Assembly: GCF_015057245.1 (NCBI RefSeq)
Contig: NZ_SVET01000006.1
Coordinates: 1 to 64,000, forward strand
Length of the DNA stretch: 64,000 nt
Origin: Pseudobutyrivibrio ruminis
GTDB lineage: Bacteria > Bacillota > Clostridia > Lachnospirales > Lachnospiraceae
Reading direction: 5' to 3'
The position numbers and the translations under genes were made by a program. Numbering within the stretch: position 1 is the first letter of the stretch; every line of letters begins with the position of its first letter. Below the pieces are notes generated by a model. That model was not told where the DNA came from. It made no database searches and saw only the letters and a program-made list of their open reading frames with translations. Below are positions 18,578-27,456 of the stretch, one piece after another.

Positions 18578-19024
18578 ATGGAATTAAAAGATGTAAAAGA
18601 ACTTTTGAAGGCTTTTGATGAAAGTAAAAGTTCTTATCTGTCAGTAGAAATAGACAATACAAAAATAAAGTTAAAAAAGTATTCTGAGCAGAAGGTTGTT
18701 GTGGAGAATGCCACACAGGTAGGTGAACAATTACCACCTACACAGAATAATAGCAATGTGGATAACAGCCCAGAATCCCAATTAGATGGTGAACAAGTAT
18801 TGGCACCTTTGGTAGGAGTTTTTTATGCAGCTCCTTCACCAGAAGAGGATGCTTATGTACAGGTAGGGGATGCAGTCAAAAAAGGACAGGTTCTCTGCTT
18901 GATCGAAGCCATGAAAATGATGAGTGAAATCACTGCACCAAAGGACGGAGTAATCAAAAAAATCTTTGTAAAGAATCAGGATGTGGTGGAGTTTGAACAG
19001 CCACTCTTCTTAATAGGAGATTAG
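18578..19024 (+). CDS. accB: Biotin carboxyl carrier protein of acetyl-CoA carboxylase
   Basis: 148 residues. An N-terminal helical part and a Pro/Asn-rich linker (about 48-70) lead to the biotinyl domain with LIEAMKMMSEI; Lys113 is the biotin site. It carries the carboxyl group between AccC and AccDA. Start 2 bp after acpP and 2 bp before accC, so translation is probably coupled. Confidence 0.96.
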   Translation: MELKDVKELLKAFDESKSSYLSVEIDNTKIKLKKYSEQKVVVENATQVGEQLPPTQNNSNVDNSPESQLDGEQVLAPLVGVFYAAPSPEEDAYVQVGDAVKKGQVLCLIEAMKMMSEITAPKDGVIKKIFVKNQDVVEFEQPLFLIGD

Positions 19025-19026
19025 TT

Positions 19027-20418
19027 ATGTTTAAGCGTATTTTGATTGCTAATCGTGGTGAGATTGCAGTTCGAATAATTAGGGCCTGCATGGAAATGAA
19101 TATTGAGTCAGTTGCAGTTTATTCAACTGCTGATAAAGATTCGCTTCATGTAAAGCTTGCTACTAAGAGTATTTGTATTGGTCCAGCCCGAGCAGCAGAT
19201 AGTTACTTGAATATGGATGCTATTATCACTGCTGCTCAGGTTATGGAGTGTGATGCTTTACACCCGGGCTTCGGATTCCTTTCAGAGAATTCTACATTCG
19301 TAAGAAAATGCAACGAGGCTGGAATCACATTTATTGGCCCAACAGCTGATGCAATGGATGCCTTGGGAAATAAGGCAGCAGCACGAAAAATGATGATGAA
19401 AGCAGGAGTTCCTGTAGTTCCAGGATCTGATGGTCCAGTTGCGGACTACAGCAAACTAGAAAAAATAGCTAAAAAGATTGGCTATCCTGTTTTGATTAAG
19501 GCCAGTGCAGGTGGCGGTGGACGTGGAATGCGCCGTGTCTATAAACCAGAGGATTTGAAAAAGCTTTTCGATGAAGCAAAGGCAGAAACAATGGCTTGCT
19601 TCAATGATGATGAAATGTATCTGGAAAAGCTGATTGTCAATCCTAGACACATTGAATTCCAAATTTTAGCGGATGAGCACGGTAATGTGATTCATCTAGG
19701 GGAGCGCGACTGTTCAATTCAGCGAAAGAATCAGAAGCTGATTGAAGAAAGTCCATGTATGTATATAAACGAAGACTTACGAAAGTCTATGGGAAAGGCG
19801 GCAGTTACTGCAGCAAAAGCAGCCAACTACACAAATGCTGGTACTGTAGAATTCGTCTTGGATGAAAAGAATCATTACTATTTCATCGAGATGAACACAA
19901 GAATTCAAGTGGAACATGGCGTTACCGAAGCCGTTACCGGAATTGACCTTATCAAACAACAGATTAGGATAGCTTTTCATGAGCCATTAAAAATCAGGCA
20001 GAAGGATGTAAACATCAAAGGCCACGCCATGGAGTGCAGAATAAATGCAGAAGATCCGGCAAAGAATTTTATGGCTAACACAGGCAAAATTACTTTTTTA
20101 AATGTGCCTGGAGGACCTGGAGTCAGAGTGGACACACTTTTGTACAACGGATATGAAACCAGTCCATTTTATGATTCCATGATGGCAAAGATAATTGTTC
20201 ATGCACCTACGCGACTTGAAACAATCAGACGTATGCGAAGAGCTCTTTTAGAGCTTGTTACAGATGGAATCAAAACAAATGGAGATTTTGATTACCTGTT
20301 GTTGCATCATCCTGATTTTATAAAGGGAAATTACAATGTTAGCTTTATCGAGGAGCATTTGGATGAAATCCTATCCTGGGACAAAGCTGCATCAGAATAT
20401 CCAGAGGATAATGAATGA
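19027..20418 (+). CDS. accC: Biotin carboxylase subunit of acetyl-CoA carboxylase
   Basis: 463 residues in the ATP-grasp family. It begins FKRILIANRGEIAVRIIRAC, has the ATP-binding glycine-rich KASAGGGGRGMR and the catalytic region FIEMNTRIQVEHGVTEAVTGIDL. It carboxylates biotin on AccB with ATP and bicarbonate. The C-terminal end overlaps the accD start by 4 bp (ATGA). Confidence 0.97.
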   Translation: MFKRILIANRGEIAVRIIRACMEMNIESVAVYSTADKDSLHVKLATKSICIGPARAADSYLNMDAIITAAQVMECDALHPGFGFLSENSTFVRKCNEAGITFIGPTADAMDALGNKAAARKMMMKAGVPVVPGSDGPVADYSKLEKIAKKIGYPVLIKASAGGGGRGMRRVYKPEDLKKLFDEAKAETMACFNDDEMYLEKLIVNPRHIEFQILADEHGNVIHLGERDCSIQRKNQKLIEESPCMYINEDLRKSMGKAAVTAAKAANYTNAGTVEFVLDEKNHYYFIEMNTRIQVEHGVTEAVTGIDLIKQQIRIAFHEPLKIRQKDVNIKGHAMECRINAEDPAKNFMANTGKITFLNVPGGPGVRVDTLLYNGYETSPFYDSMMAKIIVHAPTRLETIRRMRRALLELVTDGIKTNGDFDYLLLHHPDFIKGNYNVSFIEEHLDEILSWDKAASEYPEDNE

Positions 20419-21185
20419 TAAGTGCTGTAGATCAAAGAAAAAACAAATTCAATAGATACAAAGATTTGCGTGAAAACCCAACAGAAATGTTGGAGCCAGC
20501 CATCAAACCTGTAAAGGAATATGATGTGTGGGACAGACTTAATGACATTGCGGATGAGGGCACCTTTGAAGAGTTCAAGTTCAGCTTTCCTGAAACAAAT
20601 CCTCTTGAATTTGAGGGATATGTTGAAAAGAAAGAGGCACTGCGAACAGAGATAAATCTTCATGATGCAATCATCGCAGGCACATGTCAGATAGATGGGT
20701 ACAAGACTGTGATTGCCATTATGAACAAGAAATTTATGATGGCATCCATGGGAATGGAGCTTGGAGAAATAGTTTGTAGATCTGCTGAATATGCAATGAA
20801 AAATAAACTACCACTGATAATATTCACAGCAAGCGGTGGCGCCAGAATGCAGGAAGGAATTCTTAGCCTCATGCAAATGGCGAAAACCAGCGCTGTAATC
20901 CAAAAGTTCAAGGAAGCTGGTGGATTATATATTACAGTTCTCACTCATCCAACTACAGGTGGCGTCAGCGCAAGCTTTGCTACTTTAGGAGATATTACTT
21001 TAGCTGAACCAGGTGCTCTTATTGGGTTTGCAGGGCCAAGAGTTATTGAACAGACAATTGGTCAGAAGCTACCTGAAGGATTCCAGAGAGCGGAATTCTT
21101 GGAAGAGCACGGATTTGTGGATCAGATAGTTAAGCGGGAGAATATGAAAAACACTCTTGGAAAGCTGCTGAAGCTTCACAGTTAA
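20415..21185 (+). CDS. accD: Acetyl-CoA carboxylase carboxyltransferase beta subunit, lacking the zinc ribbon
   Basis: 256 residues, shorter than the usual 280-300. The crotonase-fold carboxyltransferase core is intact, with SGGARMQEGILSLMQMAKTSA and HPTTGGVSASFA. The N-terminal region before VWDRLNDIADEGTFEE lacks the four-cysteine zinc ribbon normally found in AccD; the only cysteines are isolated ones in GTCQIDG and IVCRSA. The ATGA overlap with accC fixes the start, so the missing part is not an annotation error at this end. It pairs with AccA to move the carboxyl group to acetyl-CoA, giving malonyl-CoA. Confidence 0.9.
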   Translation: MISAVDQRKNKFNRYKDLRENPTEMLEPAIKPVKEYDVWDRLNDIADEGTFEEFKFSFPETNPLEFEGYVEKKEALRTEINLHDAIIAGTCQIDGYKTVIAIMNKKFMMASMGMELGEIVCRSAEYAMKNKLPLIIFTASGGARMQEGILSLMQMAKTSAVIQKFKEAGGLYITVLTHPTTGGVSASFATLGDITLAEPGALIGFAGPRVIEQTIGQKLPEGFQRAEFLEEHGFVDQIVKRENMKNTLGKLLKLHS

Positions 21186-21196
21186 GGAGGAATCAG

Positions 21197-22048
21197 ATGA
21201 AGGCTATTGATAGAGTTTTAAACGCACGAGATAAAGACAGACCAAAGATTACAGATTATATAGATAATCTGTTTACGGATTTTTTTGAGCAAAAGGGAGA
21301 TTTTTTAGGTAAGGAAGATGCCAGTATATATGGTGGAATAGCAATGTTTCACGGCAAGCCTGTGACTGTGCTTGGCCATCGCAAGGGCCGCACAGCAGAG
21401 GAAAATATGACATGTAATTTTGGAATGCCAGGGCCTGAGGGCTACAGAAAAGCACTTCGATTGATGAAGCAGGCAGAAAAGTTCGGAAGACCAATTATTA
21501 CATTTGTGGATACCCCAGGTGCATATCCGGGGCTTGAAGCAGAAATGTATGGACAAGCTCAGGCTATTGCAAACAACCTGGCCCAAATGAGTGATATAAA
21601 GGTTCCTATCATTACCATAGTTACAGGTGAGGGAAGCAGTGGTGGAGCCCTGGGAATAGCAGTGGCAAACAAGGTTTATATGTTGGAAAATGCGATTTAT
21701 TCTGTTCTTTCACCAGAAGGTTTTGCATCCATCCTTTGGCATGATAGTGCAAAAAGAGATGAGGCAGCAGAAGTGATGAAGCTTACCGCAAAAGATCTTT
21801 TGGAATTTGGTGTTATAGATGGAATCATTTCTGAACGTGGCACTGGTTTCGAGCTTGTGTCAGAAACAGACAATGTTGATAAATACAGCAGATTATATGG
21901 AAGAATCGATAAACAAATTTCTTCAGCATTGAAGGAACTTGAGAATAAAAGCGCAGAACAGTTGATTACTCACAGATATGAAAAGTTCAGATATTTCGAC
22001 AAGGAATATTTGGAGGAAACAACTTCAGAAAGAATGGAAAATGTGTAA
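21197..22048 (+). CDS. accA: Acetyl-CoA carboxylase carboxyltransferase alpha subunit
   Basis: 283 residues with the AccA core: MPGPEGYRKALRLM, FVDTPGAYPGLEAE and TGEGSSGGALGIAVANKVYMLENAIYSVLSPEG. It forms the heterotetrameric carboxyltransferase with AccD. AAGGAGG lies just upstream of the ATG. The stop directly abuts the fabH start with no gap. Confidence 0.97.
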   Translation: MKAIDRVLNARDKDRPKITDYIDNLFTDFFEQKGDFLGKEDASIYGGIAMFHGKPVTVLGHRKGRTAEENMTCNFGMPGPEGYRKALRLMKQAEKFGRPIITFVDTPGAYPGLEAEMYGQAQAIANNLAQMSDIKVPIITIVTGEGSSGGALGIAVANKVYMLENAIYSVLSPEGFASILWHDSAKRDEAAEVMKLTAKDLLEFGVIDGIISERGTGFELVSETDNVDKYSRLYGRIDKQISSALKELENKSAEQLITHRYEKFRYFDKEYLEETTSERMENV

Positions 22049-22978
22049 ATGACTGGAATAAGGATTTTAGGAACAGGAGCCTATGCTCCAAAGAAGCTTG
22101 TTAGTAATGATGATTTGGCAAAAATCGTTGAAACAAGTGATGAGTGGATAAAGCAAAGAACTGGCATGAGAGTAAGACATCATGTCACTGGTGATGAGAA
22201 TCATACATATCTTGCAGAAATGGCTGCTAAGGAAGCTATCGAAAACGCAGGAATTAATAAAGATGAGATTGGCGTAGTTGTTGTTTGCACTGTGTCAGCT
22301 GATTATTTTTCTCCTTCAGCTGCATGTTTAATTCAGGGAAGACTTGGGCTGTCAAATGACATTATCGCTATCGATATTGGAGCTGGATGTTCAGGGTTTG
22401 TTTTTGGAATGGAGACAATCAGAGCACTTATGATGGCTAGAAATGCCAAGTATGGTCTTTTGATTGGAGCCGAAGTCCTTTCTAAAAAAATGGACATGAC
22501 AGACAGAAGCACCTGTGTATTATTCGGAGATGGGGCAGCAGCAGTTGTTGTTGAGCCGGCTGATTCGCTATATACATCAGTTATTGGCGTGGATGGTGAT
22601 GAGGAAATGATTAACATCAAATCTCCAGATGGTTACATTCACATGGATGGTCAGGGTACATACAAATTTGCAGTGGCAACAGTTCCAAAGGTGATTGAGC
22701 AGGCAGTTAATAAAGCGAATTTAACCTACGATGAAATTGATTACTTTGTATTGCATCAGGCAAATCTTAGAATCATAGAGTCCATAGCAAAAAAAGTTAA
22801 TCAGCCAATGGACAAATTCGTAGTAAACATAGAAAAATACGGCAACACATCTGCGGCAAGCGTTGGCTTAGCCTTGGATGAAGCTGTCAAAGGCGGAAAG
22901 ATTAAAAAAGGAGACAAGGTACTGATGTGCGCTTTCGGTGCTGGCCGAACATGGGGCGCCGTGGTACTGCAGTGGTAA
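22049..22978 (+). CDS. fabH: Beta-ketoacyl-ACP synthase III
   Basis: 309 residues. Catalytic Cys114 is in DIGAGCSGFVFG, with the His in VLHQANLRI and the Asn in KYGNTSAAS. The C-terminal GAGRTWGAVVLQW is typical. It starts fatty-acid synthesis by joining an acyl-CoA primer to malonyl-ACP. It has no ribosome site of its own beyond the end of accA and is probably translated by coupling. Confidence 0.97.
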   Translation: MTGIRILGTGAYAPKKLVSNDDLAKIVETSDEWIKQRTGMRVRHHVTGDENHTYLAEMAAKEAIENAGINKDEIGVVVVCTVSADYFSPSAACLIQGRLGLSNDIIAIDIGAGCSGFVFGMETIRALMMARNAKYGLLIGAEVLSKKMDMTDRSTCVLFGDGAAAVVVEPADSLYTSVIGVDGDEEMINIKSPDGYIHMDGQGTYKFAVATVPKVIEQAVNKANLTYDEIDYFVLHQANLRIIESIAKKVNQPMDKFVVNIEKYGNTSAASVGLALDEAVKGGKIKKGDKVLMCAFGAGRTWGAVVLQW

Positions 22979-22980
22979 AT

Positions 22981-23916
22981 ATGAAACTTAGAGATTTAAC
23001 AGGTACAAAGTATTCGATTATTCAAGGCGGCATGGCGAATATTGCTACTGGTGAGTTCGCCGCTGCAGTTTCAAATGCAGGCGGACTAGGCTTGGTAGCC
23101 AGTGGCGGTATGAATGCCGAAGCCTTGAGAGAACAAATAAGAATTTGCAAAAGCAAAACGGATAAGCCATTTGGTGTAAATCTGATGTTGATGAATCCAG
23201 ACGTGGATAACATCGCCCAGATGCTTATCGAGGAAAAGGTACAGTTCATTACAACAGGCGCAGGAAATCCTGGTAAGTATATGGCTGGTTGGAAAGCAAT
23301 GGGAGCAAAGGTATTTCCTGTAGTGGCTTCAGTTGCTTTGGCAAAAATCATGGTAAGAGCAGGCGCAGATGCAATTATTGCGGAAGGTGGAGAGTCAGGT
23401 GGTCATGTAGGTGACATGACAACAATGACTTTGCTTCCACAGGTAGTTGCAGCAGTGGACGTTCCAGTAATTGCAGCAGGTGGAATTGCATCAGGAGAGC
23501 AGATGGCAGCGGCTATGTTGCTTGGTGCATGTGGTGTACAGATTGGTACATGTCTTCTTGTTTCAGAGGAATGTCCAATCCATGACAACTACAAGCAGGC
23601 TCTTATTAAGGCAAAGGATAATGCCACAACAGTAACTGGACGTTCACAGGGCGCACCAGTTCGTATCATCAAAAACGAAATGGCAAGAGAGTATTTAAAG
23701 CTGGAGGCAGAGGGCGCAGATAGAGAGCGCCTGGAGCAGATTACACTTGGTGGTCTTCGCAGAGCTGTAGTTGATGGAGATATGCTGCGTGGCTCGGTAA
23801 TGGCTGGCCAGGTTTGCGGCCAACTCAAAGAGGTCCGTCCCGTAGCGGAAATTTTGGAGGAACTCAACAGAGGCGCGGTAGAATCTTTAAAAAATGCTGC
23901 TTCCATTGAGCTTTAG
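22981..23916 (+). CDS. fabK: Enoyl-ACP reductase II (FMN-dependent)
   Basis: 311 residues of the nitronate-monooxygenase-like FMN barrel. It begins MKLRDLTGTKYSIIQGGMANIATGEFAAAVSNAGGLG and has the FabK phosphate-binding stretches AEGGESGGHVGD and PVIAAGGIASGEQMAAAM. It replaces FabI for the final reduction of each elongation cycle. The ATG at 22981, 2 bp after fabH, gives the family-typical N-terminus; the ORF runs further upstream at 22927 but that part overlaps fabH. Confidence 0.96.
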   Translation: MKLRDLTGTKYSIIQGGMANIATGEFAAAVSNAGGLGLVASGGMNAEALREQIRICKSKTDKPFGVNLMLMNPDVDNIAQMLIEEKVQFITTGAGNPGKYMAGWKAMGAKVFPVVASVALAKIMVRAGADAIIAEGGESGGHVGDMTTMTLLPQVVAAVDVPVIAAGGIASGEQMAAAMLLGACGVQIGTCLLVSEECPIHDNYKQALIKAKDNATTVTGRSQGAPVRIIKNEMAREYLKLEAEGADRERLEQITLGGLRRAVVDGDMLRGSVMAGQVCGQLKEVRPVAEILEELNRGAVESLKNAASIEL

Positions 23917-23960
23917 AAACAAAAAGTAAAATATTATACAAACTATAAATTTTTATATGA

Positions 23961-24044
23961 GGTTGTAGGAAACAAGCTCTACTATTTCTCAAGTGAGGCG
24001 TGTTGCCGAACGGAGAAATCAGTAGGCTTGTAACCGTAACAACC
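23961..24044 (+). ncRNA. Structured leader between fabK and fabD (candidate cis-regulatory RNA)
   Basis: Nested pairings: GGTTGT (23961-23966) with ACAACC (24039-24044); ACAAGC (23972-23977) with GCTTGT (24026-24031); CTACT (23979-23983) with AGTAG (24021-24025); TTTCTC (23985-23990) with GAGAAA (24013-24018). The apical loop holds a small GGC/GCC hairpin. This gives a rod of about 84 nt with internal loops, starting 44 bp after fabK and ending 19 bp before fabD. It is the only large gap in an otherwise tightly packed operon. Not recognised as a known riboswitch. Confidence 0.6.
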
Positions 24045-24063
24045 GGGTTAGGGGTATTAGAGT

Positions 24064-25017
24064 ATGTTAGGTTTTGTTTATGCAGGTCAAGGTTCTCAAA
24101 GAGTAGGGATGGGCCAGGATTTTTATGGCAAATACGATAGTTTTAAAGAGACAATTGATAATGCAACAGAGGTTGTGAGTAAAGTAACTGATATGAATGT
24201 GGCAGAGGTTTCATTTAATGGGCCAATTGAGCAGCTTTCACAGACAGCTTATACTCAGCCTGCCATGGTTGCCTTTGCAATTGGAGTAACTAAGCTTCTT
24301 AAGGAAGTAGGTATCAATGCTGATTATACATGCGGCCTTAGCCTTGGAGAATATTCGGCTTTATACGAGGCTGGTGTTGTAGATGAAGCAACAATCATGG
24401 AGCTGATTGCAAAAAGGGGCAAGTACATGACAGAGGCTTCCCAGGGATTGAATGTCAAAATGGCTGCTGTCCTTGGAATGGATAGAGAGACTGTTTTAGA
24501 ATGCTGTGAAAAAGCATGTAAAGTAACAGAAGGTGAACGTGTAGTTCAGGCGGCAAACTTTAATTGCCCAGGTCAGATTGTTATATCCGGCCATTCAAGT
24601 GCTGTTGATATGGCTAGTGCATTTCTTAAGGAAGCAGGGGCAAAGCGAATTCTTCCATTAAAGGTAAGTGGACCATTCCATACAAAGCTTATGAAGCCAG
24701 CAGGAGATAAGCTTGCTCAGGAATTTAAAACAGTAGATTTTAAGGAAGAGAAAACAAAGGTAGTTTTCAACTGTCTTGGAAGAGAAAAAAATCAGAATGA
24801 AGAGGTTGCTAATCTTCTAGAAAAGCAGGTGCAGTCATCTGTTTATTTGGAAGATTCAATTAGATATATGGCGGAAGCCGGTGTGGATACTTTTGTGGAA
24901 ATCGGACCAGGAAAAGCAATAAGTAAGTTTATAACTAAGACTGTTGATAATGCAAAAGTATATTCAATCGATTCAGTAGAGGATTTTGAAAACATTGTAA
25001 AGGAGCTTGGAGCATGA
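24064..25017 (+). CDS. fabD: Malonyl-CoA:ACP transacylase
   Basis: 317 residues. N-terminal FVYAGQGSQRVGMGQDFY, active Ser93 in GLSLGEYSAL and the catalytic His in VSGPFHTKLM. It loads malonate onto ACP for elongation. GGGG lies about 9 nt upstream of the ATG, just after the structured leader. Its end overlaps the fabG start by 4 bp. Confidence 0.97.
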   Translation: MLGFVYAGQGSQRVGMGQDFYGKYDSFKETIDNATEVVSKVTDMNVAEVSFNGPIEQLSQTAYTQPAMVAFAIGVTKLLKEVGINADYTCGLSLGEYSALYEAGVVDEATIMELIAKRGKYMTEASQGLNVKMAAVLGMDRETVLECCEKACKVTEGERVVQAANFNCPGQIVISGHSSAVDMASAFLKEAGAKRILPLKVSGPFHTKLMKPAGDKLAQEFKTVDFKEEKTKVVFNCLGREKNQNEEVANLLEKQVQSSVYLEDSIRYMAEAGVDTFVEIGPGKAISKFITKTVDNAKVYSIDSVEDFENIVKELGA

Positions 25018-25739
25018 GTGTAGCACTAGTTACAGGTGGTAGCAGGGGAATAGGCAGAGTTATTGCTGAGCATTTGGCAAAATCTGGTATTAATGTTGCA
25101 ATTTGCTATTCAGGAAATGAGAACGCAGCACAGGAAACTATTGAAGCCTGCAAAAAGCATGGCGTTCAGGCTATGTATGTCAAGGCAGATGTGAGTAATG
25201 CTGATGATGTGACAGAAATGTTTAATCAAATAAAAGAATTGATGGGACCAGTGGAAATCCTTGTAAACAATGCAGGAATTACAAGAGATGGTCTGCTTCT
25301 AAGAATGAGCGAGGCAGATTATGATGCAGTTCTTGATACTAATCTTAAGGGAACTTTCCTATGCACAAAGGCTGCTATAAAGGACATGATGAAAGCTAGA
25401 AATGGCCGCATCATCAACATCACTTCTATTGTAGGTGTCCAGGGAAATGCTGGACAGGCAAATTACAGCGCAAGTAAAGCAGGCGTTATCGGATTTACGA
25501 AGTCGGTAGCAAGAGAGTATGGTTCTAAGGGTGTTACCGTAAATGCGGTAGCTCCAGGATTTATTCAGACGGCTATGACAGATCAGTTGCCAGACAATGT
25601 AAAGGAAGCTTATTTGAAGCAAATTCCTTTGGCAAGATTTGGAACACCAGAGGATGTAGCAGATGTTGTAGATTTTCTGGCATCAGACAAAGCATCTTAT
25701 ATTACAGGACAGGTAATAGAAGTAACTGGAGGAATGTAA
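25014..25739 (+). CDS. fabG: 3-oxoacyl-ACP reductase
   Basis: 241 residues, classical short-chain dehydrogenase. NADPH motif TGGSRGIGRVIAEHL, NNAGITRDGLLLRM, and the Tyr-x-x-x-Lys active site in ANYSASKAGVIGF. The C-terminal YITGQVIEVTGGM is typical of FabG. It reduces the 3-keto group in each cycle. Its ATG overlaps the fabD stop. Confidence 0.97.
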   Translation: MSVALVTGGSRGIGRVIAEHLAKSGINVAICYSGNENAAQETIEACKKHGVQAMYVKADVSNADDVTEMFNQIKELMGPVEILVNNAGITRDGLLLRMSEADYDAVLDTNLKGTFLCTKAAIKDMMKARNGRIINITSIVGVQGNAGQANYSASKAGVIGFTKSVAREYGSKGVTVNAVAPGFIQTAMTDQLPDNVKEAYLKQIPLARFGTPEDVADVVDFLASDKASYITGQVIEVTGGM

Positions 25740-25742
25740 AAC

Positions 25743-26975
25743 ATGAAGCGTAGAGTAGTAATTACTGGAATGGGTACAGTAAACCCCCTTGGCAATTCAG
25801 TAGAAGATACATGGAAGGCCGTAAAAGAGGGGAAATGCGGTGTTGGCCCTATTACACATTTTGATACATCAGAATTAAAAGTTAAGCTTGCCGGCGAGGT
25901 TAAGAATTTTGATGCAGCAGAGATTTTAGGTCCTAAGGAATCTAAGCGTATGGATGTTTACACACAGTATGCTTGCGCTGCGGCAAAGGAAGCATTTGCT
26001 GATGCTGGAATTGATGTTGAAAATGAAAACATGGACAGATTTGGATGCATCGTTTCATCAGGTATTGGCGGTCTTTCCACAATAGCTACAGAGCACTCAA
26101 AGGGTGAGGAAAAAGGCTACAGTAGAATCTCCCCTTATTTCATTCCTATGTCTATCAGCAATATGGCGGCTGGACAGATAGCCATAATGTATGGACTTAA
26201 GGGAATGTGCACATCGGTAGTTACTGCATGTGCCAGCTCCAATAATGCTATTGGTGACGCATTCCACAGAATTCGTGATGGATATGAGGATGCTATGCTG
26301 TGCGGAGGCGCGGAAGGGGTTGTTATGCCGCTTGCCATTGGTGGCTTCCAGTCTATGAAGGCCCTCTGTACAAGCGAAAATCCTAACCGTGCGTCTATTC
26401 CATTTGATAAGGAACGCCACGGATTTGTTATGGGCGAAGGCGCCGGCATACTTGTGCTTGAAGAATTAGAACATGCAAAAGCACGTGGTGCAAAAATCTA
26501 TGCTGAGGTAATTGGCTACGGCTCAAACTGTGATGCATATCACATCACCGCACCAAATCCAGAAGGTGAGGGCGGAGCAAAATGTATGGCTCTTGCAGTT
26601 GCTGATGCTGGAATTGAAATGACTGATGTGGATTATATCAATGCTCATGGAACAAGCACAAGCTTAAATGATGCGGGAGAAACCCTTGCTATTAAAAAGG
26701 CTTTTGGGGAGCATGCATATAAGCTTATGGTAAGCTCAACAAAATCTATGACAGGACATTTGCTTGGTGCAGCAGGTGCTGTAGAAGGAATTATCACAGC
26801 ATTGGCTTTAAAGGATGGTTTTGTTCCAGCGACAATCAATTATCTTGAAAAGGATGAAGCTTGTGATTTGGATTATGTGCCAAATATTGGAAGAAAAGCA
26901 GATATAAATGTAGCATTATCAAATGCTCTAGGTTTTGGTGGGCACAATGCATCAATTGTATTTAGGAGGTTTTAA
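25743..26975 (+). CDS. fabF: Beta-ketoacyl-ACP synthase II
   Basis: 410 residues. Active Cys163 in VVTACASSNNAIG, with the two catalytic His residues in INAHGTSTSLND and KSMTGHLLGAAGA. C-terminal NALGFGGHNASIVFRRF is typical. It performs the elongation condensation. No FabB is visible, so FabF probably handles all elongation here. Its stop overlaps the fabZ start (TAATG). Confidence 0.97.
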   Translation: MKRRVVITGMGTVNPLGNSVEDTWKAVKEGKCGVGPITHFDTSELKVKLAGEVKNFDAAEILGPKESKRMDVYTQYACAAAKEAFADAGIDVENENMDRFGCIVSSGIGGLSTIATEHSKGEEKGYSRISPYFIPMSISNMAAGQIAIMYGLKGMCTSVVTACASSNNAIGDAFHRIRDGYEDAMLCGGAEGVVMPLAIGGFQSMKALCTSENPNRASIPFDKERHGFVMGEGAGILVLEELEHAKARGAKIYAEVIGYGSNCDAYHITAPNPEGEGGAKCMALAVADAGIEMTDVDYINAHGTSTSLNDAGETLAIKKAFGEHAYKLMVSSTKSMTGHLLGAAGAVEGIITALALKDGFVPATINYLEKDEACDLDYVPNIGRKADINVALSNALGFGGHNASIVFRRF

Positions 26976-27403
26976 TGGAACTTAGCTGTTCAGAAATTCA
27001 GGAAATATTACCACATAGATATCCATTTTTGATGGTGGACAAAATCACAGAATGCGAACCCGGGGTATATGCTAAGGGAATCAAATGCGTATCTGCAAAT
27101 GAGATGCATTTCATGGGGCATTTTCCAGGACATCCAGTTATGCCAGGAGTTCTTATAATAGAAGCATTGGCACAGGTAGGCGCAGTTGCGCTTTTAACAG
27201 AAGAGGAAAACAAGGGGAAGCTTGCATTTTTCGGTGGAATCAAGAATGCAAGGTTTAAGCAACAGGTTGAACCAGGTGATGTTTTACAATTGGAATGTAA
27301 GCTAACATCAAGAAAAGGTCCTGTGGGATTTGGGGAAGCCGTGGCTTATGTGAATGAAAAAATTGCCGCTAAAGCAGAAATTTCCTTTGCGTTAGGCGAT
27401 TAA
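26975..27403 (+). CDS. fabZ: 3-hydroxyacyl-ACP dehydratase
   Basis: 142 residues, hot-dog fold. HRYPFLMVDKI and the active region HFMGHFPGHPVMPGVLIIEALAQVGAV supply the catalytic His and Glu. It removes water from 3-hydroxyacyl-ACP. GGAGG within the end of fabF serves as its ribosome site. No FabA or FabN-type second dehydratase is present in the operon, so the route to unsaturated chains is not visible here. Confidence 0.97.
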   Translation: MELSCSEIQEILPHRYPFLMVDKITECEPGVYAKGIKCVSANEMHFMGHFPGHPVMPGVLIIEALAQVGAVALLTEEENKGKLAFFGGIKNARFKQQVEPGDVLQLECKLTSRKGPVGFGEAVAYVNEKIAAKAEISFALGD

Positions 27404-27456
27404 ATTGAGTATGATATTTCTAGAAGTTTTAGATTAAAGAAAGATAGGAGCTAGAA

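Noticed and set aside
22927..22980. Upstream start for fabK
   Set aside because: It would overlap fabH and add residues absent from FabK proteins; the ATG at 22981 gives the normal start.
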